This document shows positions 21,159 to 34,168 of a stretch of DNA of 64,000 bases, one piece after another. Source of the DNA: Kalmusia sp. IMI 367209 (taxonomy: Eukaryota; Ascomycota; Dothideomycetes; Pleosporales; Didymosphaeriaceae); assembly GCA_027946365.1 (NCBI GenBank), contig JAPEUQ010000009.1, positions 1,240,001 to 1,304,000 on the forward strand. The letters run 5' to 3'. Made by a program: the position numbers and the translations under genes. Under the pieces are notes generated by a model that saw only the letters and a program-made list of their open reading frames with translations, was not told where the DNA came from and did not search any database. Within the stretch, counting starts at the first letter, position 1. Every line of letters starts with the position of its first letter.

Positions 21159-22755
21159 ATGGCTTTTTTCCAGAAGCTATTCTTTTTCGCTCTTGCACCG
21201 CTGATCGCCCTTATTGCACTTCGAGAATACTCTCCTGAAACGATCAACGCATTCGAAGATGTTCTCCGGCCCTACCTATCTAGTACGCCGCTCGCCCAGT
21301 TCTTCTCAGAGCAGCTGCCTCCCCGATCTGAGATCCCACTCCTATTCTCCAGTGTGACCCATCAATCACATATCGAAAAGATTGGCCCGATGGCCGTAGC
21401 GCTGGCGGAGCTCGGCTACCCCATAACCTTCATATGTGGACGCGTGTTCGAGGAATATGTGACTAATCTGCACCCTGACATTAAATTCTATCCTTTCCAA
21501 GGATTGGATGACAAACTGAGCAAGGAAGATCTTGCGCATTGGATGTCGCTCCCTTCCGGCGTAGACGCTGAGATCTTCATTACCAAAAAAGTGCTTGTCG
21601 ATGGCGCGCCGGACGGCCATAATACCTATCAGGCGTTTTTCGAAGAGTTTCGAGAAAAGTACGGCAACGACAAGCCGCTTATCTCATTATATGACCAGAG
21701 CTTTCTTGGGCATCAGACATTTCTCCTCGGCGTTCCGGGCATCAAGCCAGATGCAAGTATCGGTATCAGCCTAACGCCGCTGTTGATGGATTCTAACGAT
21801 ACCTTTCCTGTCCGTAGCGGCAAGAAGCCCCACCAGGGTCCAGATGCAAAGGAGGTTCATCGAAAAGCGTACGAAGCCAAGGAAGACAGGTACTCATGGG
21901 AGGTTAGCGAGGCTTGGTGGGCAAAGTTGAGGGAAATGGGTTCCACACGAGAAGGTTTTCCGTTATTCCTTGACGGGATGAATCGCATTCCAGACCACCT
22001 TATCACATTGGGCATTCCTGAGTTTGAATTTCCTCGCAGCGATCTACGGCCAAATGTACGCTACGTTGGTGCTGTGCAATACGGACAAAAGAAACAAAAT
22101 GAACCAGTGGAATTTCCGAGCTGGTGGAATGATCTGCTGAAAGCGAAGGAAGAAGGCAAGAAAATCATTGTTGTCAGTCAAGGAACAGTTGAGACGAAGC
22201 CTGAAGAGATCATTATTCCCACTTTGGAGGCTTTGAAGGACCGCGACGATGTATTTGTGGTTGCGACATTTTATATTTCTGAGCCGGAAGAGGTGTCAGG
22301 GTTAGTCGTGCCAGACAACGCACGTGTAGCGAGGTACATTCCTCATGACCAGCTTCTTCCTTTTGTAAGTTGATATATTCACATTCTGAGGATGGCGCAC
22401 TAATACCTCAAAGGTCGATGTCATGGTGGCGAATGGAGGCTTCGGCGCCGTACAGAAATGCCTCAAACTTGGTATCCCGATGGTTTTATCCGGTGTTGGC
22501 CAAGACAAAGCCGTCGTGGCTGCCATTGCCGACTTCACTGGTGTCGCGATCAACCTCGAAGCCCAGGCGCCTGGTGCAGAGCGAATCGGAGCAGCAGTCA
22601 AGAAAGTCCTCGAAGATGAATCTTACAGATCAAAAGCAAAGGAACTCAGCAAGTCATTCGATGAATACGATATGAAAAGAGCACTTGACGATCTTGTGCA
22701 GGATGTCGTGAGAGACTGGCAAAAGCAGAGGAAAAGGACAGCAAGTGAGTTGTAA
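21159..22755 (+). CDS. UDP-glycosyltransferase (GT1 family)
   Basis: Two exons, 21159-22364 and 22414-22755, with a 49-nt intron give 515 aa. An N-terminal hydrophobic segment (LFFFALAPLIALIAL) should anchor it in a membrane. The GT-B fold is shown by the N-terminal half with THQSHIEKIGPMAVALAELGY and the C-terminal half with VSQGTVETKPEEII, DNARVARYIPHDQLLPF and VMVANGGFGAVQKCLKLGIPMV. The last is the donor-binding signature, where the family often has a THGGxN/GG pattern; here it reads NGGFG. Fungal members glucosylate sterols, lipids or xenobiotics; the acceptor cannot be told. No biosynthetic cluster surrounds it. Confidence 0.93.
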
Positions 22756-23539
22756 GTGGAATAGACATCTGAGGTTTTCAAAGATCACAGATGGATGCGT
22801 CACATTATGTAATGTGCATGTGTATGATTGCTTGTAGACAAAGTACAACGCATTCGGCACTGATTATCCAAGTACACTGTATTTGGGAGAGCTTTGACGT
22901 CACCAAGACGCAGTCGAAATAAATCAAACAAAGTCAAGCCCAGATCTCGTAAATACTGTCTGAAGGTTCCCAAATCCCAACGTCTCATGACATAAGCCAG
23001 TAATGGTCATTTGACGTCCATCATTTAAGCCGAGACGGTGTAACGAGGGTGACGAGGCACTAACAATGAGGGCTCAGTTACCGGCCTTATTTTGTCGGGC
23101 AGCTTGAAGTTATGGTAGTAATCTAAGTTGTCAGTTTGCAGAGTATTATTGTTTTTATCGTGGGAGCGTTTGATCTCCGAGTCATATGATCCAACGAGCC
23201 CGTAGACGCCCCAAATTTCAGTCTCAAAGACGCCTATACGCCAAACAATTTTAATCTATGAATTTTTTAGAGCCCTGGTATAGATTATGAGAGATATTCC
23301 AGGCAGCTCGCGAAATTGATAAGGGAAATGAGCGTCCCCTGGGGACAAAGGCTCATGAAGGTTTTGGCTCCTAGTATTAGAAGATGTGATGTGTGACCAG
23401 CAGATGAGAGATTGGTTATAACCCTGAAGACTTCAATCCATCCTGCATTAAGATCTGCATCAGATCGGAAATGTTCTTTGTAAGTATACATAAAAGTGTT
23501 TTGTATAAATATCACGCCAAGGGGTTATGATTACTCTCT
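22756..23539. other. convergent spacer
   Basis: About 780 bases between the 3' ends of the glycosyltransferase and phytase genes. Nothing supported. Confidence 0.5.
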
Positions 23540-25777
23540 TCAATATCCGAGCTTTTCAACCCGTGCTGTACCTAGAATGTCCTCAAGACTGACAAGTTTA
23601 AAGCTGGCCTGGTCCGCGGTCCCGCCTCCAGCAAGCTCATTAGCATCATCGTGCGTAACAAACAAGCCTCTTGGGAAATCGCTATTCAATCGGTCGCCCA
23701 CTACTGCAATTCCATCGGTGTTGGAGACATGGTCGATCCCCGCTACCTTATTCTCCACGATGGTGAATTGCATGACATATGCATGCGGCGGTGCTCTTTC
23801 ATAGACTAGATAGCTGCTACGACCCTGGCTCGAGACGAACAGATAGCCATTTGATGAGTTTTTAGCAGGCACAAGAGTAACACCCTCGACATCAGCGTAA
23901 AGCAACCCATCACCGACTTTGGCAATCTGAAGGCCATATGGCGAGCCATCAGGTTCTGCATCATATCGCCAAAGACCTCCTGGCTCCTCGCCGAGGAAGA
24001 GATATCCTTGACCTTCATCAGCGACGCATCCTTCTACTTGACCTCCGGAGCCTCCTATGAATCTTCGCACGATGGACGTCTTTAAGGTACCGTTGGATGT
24101 CGAACTCAATTCGTACTGCAGGTATTCGGCATCTTTGTTGTTCACGAACAGGTACTGACGGCCTGACTTAGGAGAACGATAAGCACAAGAACCATAGACT
24201 TCGTAATCTACTGGAGTTGGCTGTATTCCACCTGTAATAGACTGGAGAAAGCCTGTTGAATTGATTCCGAGCAAACAGAGCGTGTTATCTCCACGGCAAG
24301 CCGCAAAGGTCAAATCCATTTTTGTTGCGCCCAATGTAAAGTTGTAGATGATGTCGACATTGTTCGGTTCCTCGGCTGAAACGTGCTGCAGGAATTTCCC
24401 TTGGAGGTCAAATACAGCAAACCCCGCGCCCTCCTCGCTTTTAGTCGTTGTCACTATGCGACTACGACTAGGGAACGTCGGGTGTACCCAAACGGCTGGG
24501 TCGTCTCCATCACCGCCATTTGCATCAGTCTCAAACTTGGCTTTCACAGCAACGAATGAGCAGTCGGCACCAGCCCAACCAGAGGCACACTCGCATATGT
24601 TCGCGCCTATACATGAGCCATGACCAGAACAAGAATTATCGCAGGTAACTCTAGAGCAATCTCGGCCTGCAAAACCAGGGAGACATTGACAGGAGTCGTG
24701 GTTGTGATATCCATTGCCAGAGCATTTCATGGATATCGGTTGCGTGCATCTTCGGCAACCTTTGGTGCGAGGATTGTACTCGACATTGCGTTCGATCTTG
24801 GATGATGAGATAATTTCGCTTAGGGAGCCTAAGGCAATCCCTGCATCTTCGTCACCCTCGAAAGCAAAAGCAAAAGCCCCAGAAGGATAGGATATGGAAG
24901 CGGACTGAAGAATCGAAAGGCCGCCTTCGATAGAAAGACCGGAGATACCTTTGAGCGTAAAAGTTCCTCTTTGAGTCAACGTTTGGTCATATACTTCAAG
25001 GCTTTCATCATGGACAGCGAATAGAAAGTCTTGGGAGTCGCTGTGATAGGCAGCCAGACCGAGAGCCGACACATCATCAGACATAGTCCGTACTTCAGAT
25101 GCGCTGGTTGACTCTGAAGCATTGAAAGAATACAGCGCTTGATTCTCTCCAGAGAAGAACACGGTTCCGTTCAGGAAGACAGCACAAGTCTCGCCCTCAA
25201 TCGGGATTGTAATCGTTTGCACCTAGTGAATCTTCAGCATAAGATTACTGGTTCAGGTGATGGAACGTACCTCAAGGAGCTGGACATGCCTACCATGATT
25301 TTTGACAAGTAGCTGGATGACCATTTTCTTTCCGAACAGGAAAAGATATGAGTTCCCGCTTGAAGCACTTCGCCAACCGCAAAGCGTGGACCAATCGCCC
25401 AAGATCTGTTTTCTCGCCGCTTTCATCTCCACAAGGCCGGGGCCCTCGAAAACCCTCATAATAGAGTCGGTCGCTGCTATTGCGACGATTACATCCCTGC
25501 CTCCAACATCGTAAACTGGGACGACAACTTTAGATCGACCCGTTTTGAGATGTGCCACTTCAGCAAAATAGGGTGTTGATTTCGCGTCGAACACCCGAAA
25601 GCCACCGTCTGCAGCGCTCCCGTCATTGGCAAGCAAGAGAGGGGATGAAGAATAGTAGAATGCCGTATTGTCAGTCTCAAAGCCAACTGCTGCTGGAACA
25701 AGCGTAATGTTCACATTCTGGGCAAGAGCTTGAACGAAGACCGACGCCCAGGCGAGACAACGAGTAATCTTGTTCAT
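23540..25777 (-). CDS. secreted beta-propeller phytase with EGF-like modules
   Basis: Two exons, 25777-25271 and 25222-23540, with a 48-nt intron give 729 aa. A signal peptide (CLAWASVFVQALA) starts the protein. The first ~310 residues form a diverged propeller-like domain. A Cys-rich linker at about 325-390 contains two EGF-like units (CQCLPGFAGRDC and CECASGWAGADC). The second propeller begins with GDGDDPAVWVHP, the Ca-binding phytase motif, and later has HVSNTDGIAVVGD and FVTHDDANE. Beta-propeller phytases release phosphate from myo-inositol hexakisphosphate at near-neutral pH. The C-terminal domain looks catalytic; the N-terminal one lacks the DDPAxW motif and is probably a helper. Secreted role in phosphate scavenging is inferred. 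Confidence 0.92.
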
Positions 25778-28420
25778 AGTGTGAACGAAGATCGCGAGAA
25801 AGAGTACTGCCGAGCGAGTCTGGCATTGTTCGAATCTCAGCTATAAGATCATAACGGACACGGCTGGAGCGTCTTGGCAGGAGCCAGGTATGAACCCACG
25901 CAACCAGTTTGAAGAGCCTCACTCGACTGGTGAGAACCATAGCGCTGAAGTGAAGTCTTGAGAATCTCCATCGTCGCTTGGCGCCTTCCATGTTGAGCCT
26001 AGGAGGTGTACAAGGGCGACAAATCACAGTCTACATCCGTGGAACGTGGTGAGACATACAAACAGCGCATTGAAAGCACATGTTGGTGCAGGACATTAGA
26101 GCAATACGATGTTTGTTCGATAGGCTTTTTGTAGGCGCGCGGGAAGAGGAAGTACCACGGTTTGTGGGCTAGTAAAAGATTCTTGCTTAGTCAAGGATAA
26201 TTATGTCAGCAAGCCTTTGGCCCCACTACTACTGGGTCCACCTTGTAGAGCAAACTCTGACTCCAAGTAGAATATTACTGATTTGTACCCCAATCACATT
26301 TAGATACTACAACGAGAGTTCAAGAGCGTTTCTAGACAATAGCGTCCTGATTCTCAATAGAAACCTGCTAGAATTAGGACTTCGACGGTTGACGGTAGGC
26401 AACTAGAACATACGGTGTGCGGGCATGTTACATCAGGATATGCGCACACTTTCAAATGATAGTGGCCAAAATCAACGCCATGATATCTATTAGGAGACCG
26501 TTGACCCTTTGAGCACTGTTCAAGAAGACGGTTGGATATGCCTACATAAATGTATGAACAAGATTTACTGCAAAAAGGCTCCAGCGAGAAACAGTAGATG
26601 TAAATTTTGAGACTAAGATTGAAGTTCTGATAGTACGTAGATCAAATAGAGAGATACTGTGAGCTTCCTTTCCCTGCTCGCAACAACCGTCGGGAATTCC
26701 CAACTTCTGCTTCACAGATAGTGCATCACGAGAAAGGTATCGAAGGCTCTGAAATGATTTATCAAATCTAGGGAGAAGCAATAAGTATCGTTGCACAATT
26801 TGTAAACCTACTTGCTCTCAACAACATCCTCGCTGGGAACTCTTTCGTCACCTCTTGAGCCTCCTTCCAACCTTTGGCTGCGTTCGGCTTACTCACCCAG
26901 CAGTTCCATGTGCCTTCCTTTCGCCCGCGGGTAGGAACAAATCCCGTGCAGTGATCTCCTCGGGCTCCGGATTCTTGCATAGGTGAGCGGCCCCACGACA
27001 CGGAGCAGTATAGAGTCACGCGCCCAACATCTCACCTCCTTTGGGCCGCTGCTTATCGAGCAGGGCTCTCTCTTGGTATAACATCTTCCGTTTTGTGTGC
27101 GCATTTAATCCACGCATATGCACTTTCCAACAAACTGGGTCATCCGTTTTGGTGTGGCCCGAAGTCATATCCACCACATGGAATCTTCAGGCAACGGCAA
27201 CTAGTGAACAAATCATAATAGATCTGTGTGGCACTGAAAAAATCTTGGAATTTATTGTCCACGTGGTCAAGCGGGAATTCCGAGGGTCGAAAGAATTACC
27301 TCTTGCGTCACTTTTGAACGCCACCAAAGAATGGTCTCAACACCCACTACGAATTTGGTGCGCGTCAACAAGTTTTGCGAGTTGTGCAGCCTAACTGATA
27401 GAGGGCTTGTGAGCTATCCATGCTACCAATCGATACTGTACTTCGCTCATGCACAACCGTTGTCTGTCAGGAATTCATACCCATGGCATAGAAGGCATCA
27501 ATTCCGAAGCGGTTCACGGACACTGAACGGTTGTTGACACTGGGACGCAATTTTAAACAGGCCACTATGACGACACATATAGTAACAACAAGGTTGAATG
27601 CCTCGAGCCTCAACAGTCAACGGCCGAACAGAAGCGCCCGGGGCCCGGGTTCTCGGCAGTGAGCAGGCTTTGCAGGTAGGACGCGACTAGCTTCCACCCA
27701 CAGCGGAACGTAGATCGTTGAGAAGCAGCTTCTGAAGACCTAGCACAAGTTCAGCTTCCTTGGGCTATAGTGAGGCCGGGGCAAGAGACAGGTCAATGCG
27801 CGCTACTCTCATTTTGGAAGAACTGGTGAAGGAAGACATCCGAATGGTTCACGTGCATCTTCCCTAGCGCTCCGCTTGGGCTCTCGTGTAGCTGCACGGC
27901 CGAACGGGGCGGTAAAGAAACCTTCTGCTCAGCTTCCTCTTTGTTGGTTCCTTAAGTACTCTTAGATTGGAACCGGCTTTTGTCTTCCAATCATGGTCTC
28001 CGCGCGTAAATTCCAGAACACGAGGATGTTTCGGCACATATACTGACAAGGGCTCCACGATATTACCCCGTAGCACAGACGCATGCTGTCCAATTTACCC
28101 CACAAATCCTTCATATACTGCAGCCACTGCGGAAGCCGGATAAGCCCGTAAGTCTTGGGTGGACTAAAACGATCGCCGCTCATTCGCTAACCTCCCACGA
28201 AATGTATGGATCGTGGCGATCTTGATAATAAGTCATTCTCCCTACAGAGGTCGGCATTCAAGCTGATTGTAACGGCGGCAGTTGACCGTCAGCAACGTGT
28301 TCTGGGCCTGCTTTCCCACGTTGTGCTCCTCTTATGAACTGCGTGGGACCGCCTTGTACTCCTCGCCAGTCCACTCGACATACCACTCATTCGCATACCT
28401 TTCGCATTCGTTCATTCACG
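25778..28420. other. 2.6-kb gene-poor region
   Basis: No complete gene can be supported. Minus-strand frames near 26768-27104 and 27962-28183 have somewhat protein-like composition but carry no family motif and cannot be joined with confidence. They may be decayed gene remnants. Confidence 0.4.
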
Positions 28421-29853
28421 ATGCTCTGGACCTCTCTCCTTGCCTTCGCGGCGCTCGCCGATGCGGCTCCCAGCTGGTTGTCCAAGCGACAGGGTGGCAC
28501 CACCATGTTGAGGTTTGGATGCGCTCAGGTCACGATCGATCGTCTTGACCCTCTCGTCAACCCTGGCCAGATCCCCTCGACCCATCAGCATCAAATTGTT
28601 GGAGGAAACGGCTTCAACGCATCGATGACCACTGGAGATGTGTCTAAGACTGCCACATGCACAACTTGTGCCTTCTCCAAGGACTTGTCAAACTACTGGA
28701 CAGCAAACATGTACTTCAAAGCCAAGAACGGAACCTACAAGCGCGTCAGGCAGTTGGGCGCAGCGTACGTGAAACCCTCTCCCCTCAATGGAATACGCAC
28801 ACCAGAATCCGACCATAGACCCCCGGCATACCAATGCCCTTGAACCTCTTACAGTGCCAAAGCTGATTTTCAACAGACGTCAATTCAATGACGACTTCAG
28901 CACCAAGATCGATGGTGGCGTCCTCGTCTACTACGTATCCGCCCAACCCGGCAAGATCACCGCATTCAAGCCCGTAAGTCTATGCTACCCTAATCAGTGG
29001 GCTCCCATGGGTATAAGAAGCTTTCGAAATGCTGACCACAATGGATAGGGATTCCGTATGCTTGTCGGTGACCCAATGAACCGCAAGAAGGACACCAAGA
29101 TGAAGATGCAGAACTGCTATCGATGCTACACTGGTCCCAACTTCGGTGGTGACAATGCCGCTCCTTGCGCAGACGCTAAGTAAGTGTGCTTCGCATCGTG
29201 AGCAGAACCTCAGCTTATCATACTCAGGCTCGACACCCAGGAGCTGCCTGCCGCACCTTGCAAGGGTGGTATCCGCTCGAACATTCTGTTCCCTACGTAA
29301 GTTTTACTGCCGTGCGACCTCTCCCGAAGAAAAGTTTCTAACATCTAGATAGCTGCTGGGACGGAAAGAACCTCGACAGCCCCGACCACAAGGCCCACGT
29401 CGCCTACCCGACTAGCGGCCCCGCCAACTTCCTGAGCTTGGGTGGCAGCTGCCCGTCTACCCACCCCGTCCGCATTCCGCAGCTCATGTACGAGGTTGTT
29501 TGGGACACTACTCCCTTCAACGATAAGAGCATCTGGCCCACCGACGGCTCCCAGCCCTTCTACCTCAGCTACGGCGACAACACCGGCCTGGGTCAGCACG
29601 GTGACTACGTCTTCGGCTGGCAAGATGATGAGCTCCAGAAGGGTATGGATGCGAGTAATTGCATGGGTGCCAAGTGCAAGGACCTCAAGAACCAGGCCAT
29701 TGACAACGCGAAGCAATGCAAGGTTTCCTCTCGTGTCAACGAGGACCACGATGCTTGTAAGTTTACCCTGGCGCGATGAAAGACATATTGTAGAAAACTA
29801 ATAAAATGATAGGGCTCACTGAGCTTCCCGGTATGGAGGGCATGCCGATGTAA
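28421..29853 (+). CDS. secreted DUF1996-domain protein
   Basis: Six exons, 28421-28764, 28877-28973, 29049-29179, 29228-29296, 29353-29756 and 29813-29853, give 361 aa. The signal peptide (MLWTSLLAFAALADA) is followed by PSWLSKRQ, a Kex2-like KR site. DUF1996 spans the rest: LRFGCAQVTIDRLDPLVNPG, THQHQIVGGNGF, TCTTCAFSKDLSNYWTANMY, then CWDGKNLDSPDHKAHVAYP and HPVRIPQLMYEV. Conserved Cys and His pairs are all present. DUF1996 proteins are abundant in fungi, secreted or wall-associated, of unclear activity. The first intron (112 nt) is the least certain because two acceptors lie close together; only the one at 28876 keeps the frame. The tail after the last intron is short (LTELPGMEGMPM). Confidence 0.92.
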
Positions 29854-30369
29854 ATCGTGCCTGCGCAGTAGAACGATTAGCCACTTTCAGCGAGTTTGCT
29901 TTCCAGGAGCATGCATGGTTCAAGACTTTGTTGTAGTCGGTAGCGTGTATAATTTGCTCAGTCATTGATTAGATAGCTTATCTTAAGTCGATTCGACCTT
30001 GATATGCCACGTATAAATTATGATCATGACAATGACTGGTGTACATTCACCGGGATCCCGCCGGCAAAGTATTATCATCGCACTGAATATCTACCTTGTC
30101 TTTATAAGCAGTAACAGTAATGAGCAATAGCAACCCCCTTGTCTGAGCCTATCCAAATGCAATATACGAGGGATTGTCTACGATCTCCACCGTCATGATC
30201 GCATCTTAAGCACTACTGATCAAGCCACGCAATTCTAGTAGATATGTAGCAGATTGAAATATAGGGCGACTTGTTTGTTCCATCATTACAGCCTCACGAA
30301 AAAAGATGAGTCGTACATAAATCAGTCATGAAATTAAGTATCGAACGTCCACCTGCAGCGGAACAGGTC
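29854..30369. other. convergent spacer
   Basis: About 500 bases between the 3' ends of the DUF1996 and NLR genes; nothing supported. Confidence 0.5.
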
Positions 30370-33300
30370 TTAGGTGGTACGGCTATCTATCTCTTCCCGC
30401 ATGCGTGACAATGCACGCTCTGATCTTTGCCGACTAGGATGAGTCTCCGTCATTGTAGCCTGTTTCATCTTTACTACGTGCTCCATCAACACCACTGCCT
30501 TCATTATCTGTCTATCATCCTCATAGGCACTAGCAAGTTTATGCTGTGATACTAGCCGACTAGGGTCCGTCTCCTTTAGTGTATTCTCTTCAATCTTAAC
30601 CACGTGCTCTAGCAGTGCTACTGCCTTCTTCGTCTGTTTACTATCCCTGTAGGCAACAGCAAGTACATGCTGCGATGCTAGTCGATCGGGGTGTGTCTCT
30701 GGTATATTCTCTTCGACCTTAACGATGTGCTCTAGTAGCATTATTGCTTTTTCCGTCTGTCCGTTCTCGCTGTAGGCACTAGCAAGTGCATGCTGCGATG
30801 TTAGTCGTTCGGGGTGTGTCTCTGGTATATTCTCTTCGACCTTAACGATGTGCTCTAATAGCATTATTGCTTTTTCCGTCTGTCCGTTTACGCTGTAGGC
30901 ACTAGCAAGTGCATGCTGCGATGCTAGCCGACTAGGGTGCGTCTCCTCTAGTATATTCTCTTTAACCTTAACAACGTGCTCTAGTAGCGCTATTGCCTTC
31001 TTCGTCTGTCCATCCCTATTATAGGCACTGGCAAGTTCATGCTGTGATGCTAGCCGACTAGGGTGCGTCTTCTTTAGTGAATTCTCTTCAATCTTAACCA
31101 CGTGCTCTAGCAGGGCTATTGCCTTCTTCGTCTGTCCATCAGCCTCATAGGCAATAGCAAGTTCATGCTGCGATGTTAGCCGACTAGGGTGCGTCTCCCC
31201 TAGTATATTCTCTTCGACCTTAACGATGTACTCCAATAGCGCTATTGCTTTTTCCGTCTGTCCAATCTCATCGTAGGCAGTAGCAAGTACATGCTGCGAT
31301 GCTAGCCGATCGGGGTGTGTCTCTAGCACATTCTCTTCGACCTTAACGACGTGCTCTAGTAGCGCTATTGCCTTCTTCGTCTGTCCATCCCTATTATAGG
31401 CAGTAGCAAGTGCATGCTGCGATGCTAGCCGATTGGGGTGTGTCTCCTCTAGTATATTCCCTTTAACCTTAACAACATACTCGAGCAGCGCTATTGCCTT
31501 TTCTGTCTGTCCAGCTTCATCATAGGCACAAGCAAGTGCATGCTGCGATGCTAGCCGTTTAGGGTCTATCTCTTTCAGCGTAGCCTCCTGGATCTTAACA
31601 ACATGCTCTAGTAGTAGTACTGCCTTTTTTACTTGTCCATTATCCTTGTACGCGTTAGCAAGATCATGCTGTGACACTAGCCGATCGGGGTGCGTCTCCT
31701 TCAGCGTAGCCTCTTGGACCTTAACCACGTACTCCATCAACGCCACTGACTGCCTTATGTGGCCTGCGGAAAACAAATTACTCCCTGCAAGCTCCCATAC
31801 GGGCAGGTGCTCCTCTAAGGGCTCTGAAGGTACAATCCGAAGCTCCCGATAGATACCTTTGAGCAAATATTCTACACTCGTGTCTTCTCTCATGGAGTCC
31901 ATGATCCAACCACATCCGAGCACGATGGGTAGCATCATCATCCGCGATCCATATAAGAGAACCGTCTCGACACCGGGCGACAAGAAAGACTGCATGTGCG
32001 GCCGCAGCTCTCCCTCGTACACCCTCCAAGTGCCTGAATGGAGTCGAATTAGCGCAAGAATGCAGCCTGTTGACACCCACGCCCGTTCCTGTTGCTCCTT
32101 CGCCAGCCTGTCTTTTGCCCACGCATGCGCTAGTGGATGCATCGACAGTCGGTCAAACTCGTCGGACTGGTGCCATGTCACTAAAGAGAGCGAGGCAAGG
32201 AGAACACTGGCTGCCTGAAGGCGAGAGTCATTCCATTTATCCATATGCACGCTACAGAGTTCAGGAAGCTGTGACACATGCTGTTGTCCAAGATGGTACA
32301 TATTCTCTGCCTTTGGGTGCTTGGCTGGACGAGATCGCTTAGCACGTGTGCGTGCATCTCGAAAGATTTTATGAAGCCGAGTCATATGCAGGTGTTGAGG
32401 AACATCGTAATCGCTCGTTTCGTGGCGCTTGCTCCGCAACACTGACTTGGCACCTTCCCACGCATGCTCGAACACGCGAAGCGGAAGCGCGCTGAAATGC
32501 AGCATAGATAGGATAGTGAGCAAGTCCAGAGCATCCTTGCCAGTCTCACCCGTTGAATACTCTAGCACGGCGGCGGATGCTTCGAAGGTGGCGTACACAT
32601 CTCGATATCGCGACTGCTCCTGCCCTGGGTGGTGCTTAAGCAGTTGTTTGCGCTGTTGCTGATACTTTTCTGGATACTGGCCCAGTCGACAATGTCCCTC
32701 GGCAATGTATGCGCCGGCCTGGATCAGCGCAAGCGTGTGCGACCCGAGGAGCTGGACAATGTCTTGTGCTTGAGCCTTGTAATACGTCCATTTCTCTTCA
32801 GGCACCTGGGCGGCTTTGAGTAGAAGCTCCGAGGAGTGCTCCATGGTGAGACCCTCAAGCTCTATTGCTTTGACGGTGCTGTACCGGCTGCATTGTGGAA
32901 TGCGCGACGTCATGAGAATCGCACCCCGGGTGCCGGATGGAATATAGGCTGCATAGTCGAATGCTGGATCATCAGCATTATCTAGAACAAGAAGCCAGCG
33001 TCTTTTCGTATTTGCGAGCGCGTGCAGCGACTCATCTACAGTTTCAGCGGAGGAGCCCAATGCCTTAGCGACGGCCATGAACCCGTTCTTGGCAGTCGAC
33101 TGGCTGCCAACGTCGACCCAAAAAACGCCCCAAAACCTGTTAGGAGTTAGTGCCGCACGCTGGTGGAATATCAGGGAAAGTCTAGACTGCAACGTACTCT
33201 TCTTGCATTGAAGTCGCGACTCTAAGACAGAGCTCACTTTTTCCCTGCCCGCCTATTCCAGTAATGACGAGTCGCTTCTGTTTGGACATGTTCTGGCTTT

Positions 33301-34168
33301 CATCAGCGCGAAAAGCACTACGAATCGAATCTATAAGCTCGACGCGCCCGGTGAACAGGCTGTTGACCATACGAGGGACCACCCAGTGCACATTTCCTGC
33401 TGTACTGGCGCCCGTGAGCTCAGCAGGAGATTCTTTGAGTTCTTTCTGGAGCCGCTTAAACGCGTTCTCTTCCCCTTCGCCATAGTTTGGCAACATGAAT
33501 ATGCCAAAAATACCGAGCAACGAGTACACTTTATCTTCTTTATACTTAGTTTGTCGTCGCTCTGTCCAAGACATTCGTTCCTCTATACTGAATTCTCGTA
33601 GAGAGGTTCCTTGGAGAGCGGCGACAGGAATGCCAGTTATCTGGTGGATCTGTCGCTGTAATGTATTCTTATCACCAAGGAATTGGCCCTCTCGTGAGAA
33701 GAATTTGACTGAACACGGTGCAAGAAGTTCTTGTAAAGTCCATCCCCTTGTGAACCATCTGCTCTTCCAGAAAGCTGGCATCCAAGCAAAGTCAGGCCCG
33801 TTGTCGCATTCCTTTGTTTTCGCAAGGGAGACATCGGACAAGTAGACATAGCATTCACTAGCGTTTTGGTACCAGCGAAACATCGAATTGATAGCGCTCT
33901 GAAGCTCAATCTGGTTTGACTTATCGATGCAGCAGGTGTCCACCCAGAAGTGCTGCAATCCATCCCGCTCAGCTTCTCGTGCGCAGAACCGAATCTTCTC
34001 GAACCCCGCTTTATCCATTCCCTTGCTGTGTACCAAGTCATCATAGGTTACTTCTTGATCATCCTGCCAGGTATGCGAAAGTATTGCGTAAGGAGGGAGC
34101 TTATCATCGCTACCCAAGTCCTTGGTCCATCCAAGTTCCTCATCGTTTATAGAGTATAAGAGTCGCAT
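30370..34168 (-). CDS. NLR-like protein: HET, NB-ARC and TPR array
   Basis: Two exons, 34168-33198 and 33136-30370, with a 61-nt intron give about 1,245 aa. The ATG at 34168 starts MRLLYSINDEEL. Residues 1-250 form a HET domain of the NLR-linked type (PYAILSHTWQDDQEV, WVDTCCIDKSN, FTRGWTLQELLAP). A nucleotide-binding module follows: P-loop GIGGQGKSELCLRVA near residue 303, and Walker B RWLLVLDNADDP after the intron. A winged-helix-like stretch of about 350 residues leads to eleven TPR units of 41-42 residues that are nearly identical to each other. By analogy with fungal NLRs, the repeats sense a ligand, NB-ARC oligomerises, and HET triggers cell death. The ligand is unknown. The frame is fully open, so the gene looks functional. 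Confidence 0.93.
30379..31755 (-). repeat. eleven tandem 126-bp units encoding TPRs
   Basis: Each unit encodes a helix pair of the form TKKAIALLEHVVKVEEN followed by ETHPSRLASQHALASAY and a variable tripeptide before GQ. Eight units have 42 residues and three (units 4, 8 and 9) have 41, lacking one residue before THP. Differences between units cluster at a few positions: after AY, after VVKV, and before THP. The first and last units are the most diverged. Confidence 0.92.
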
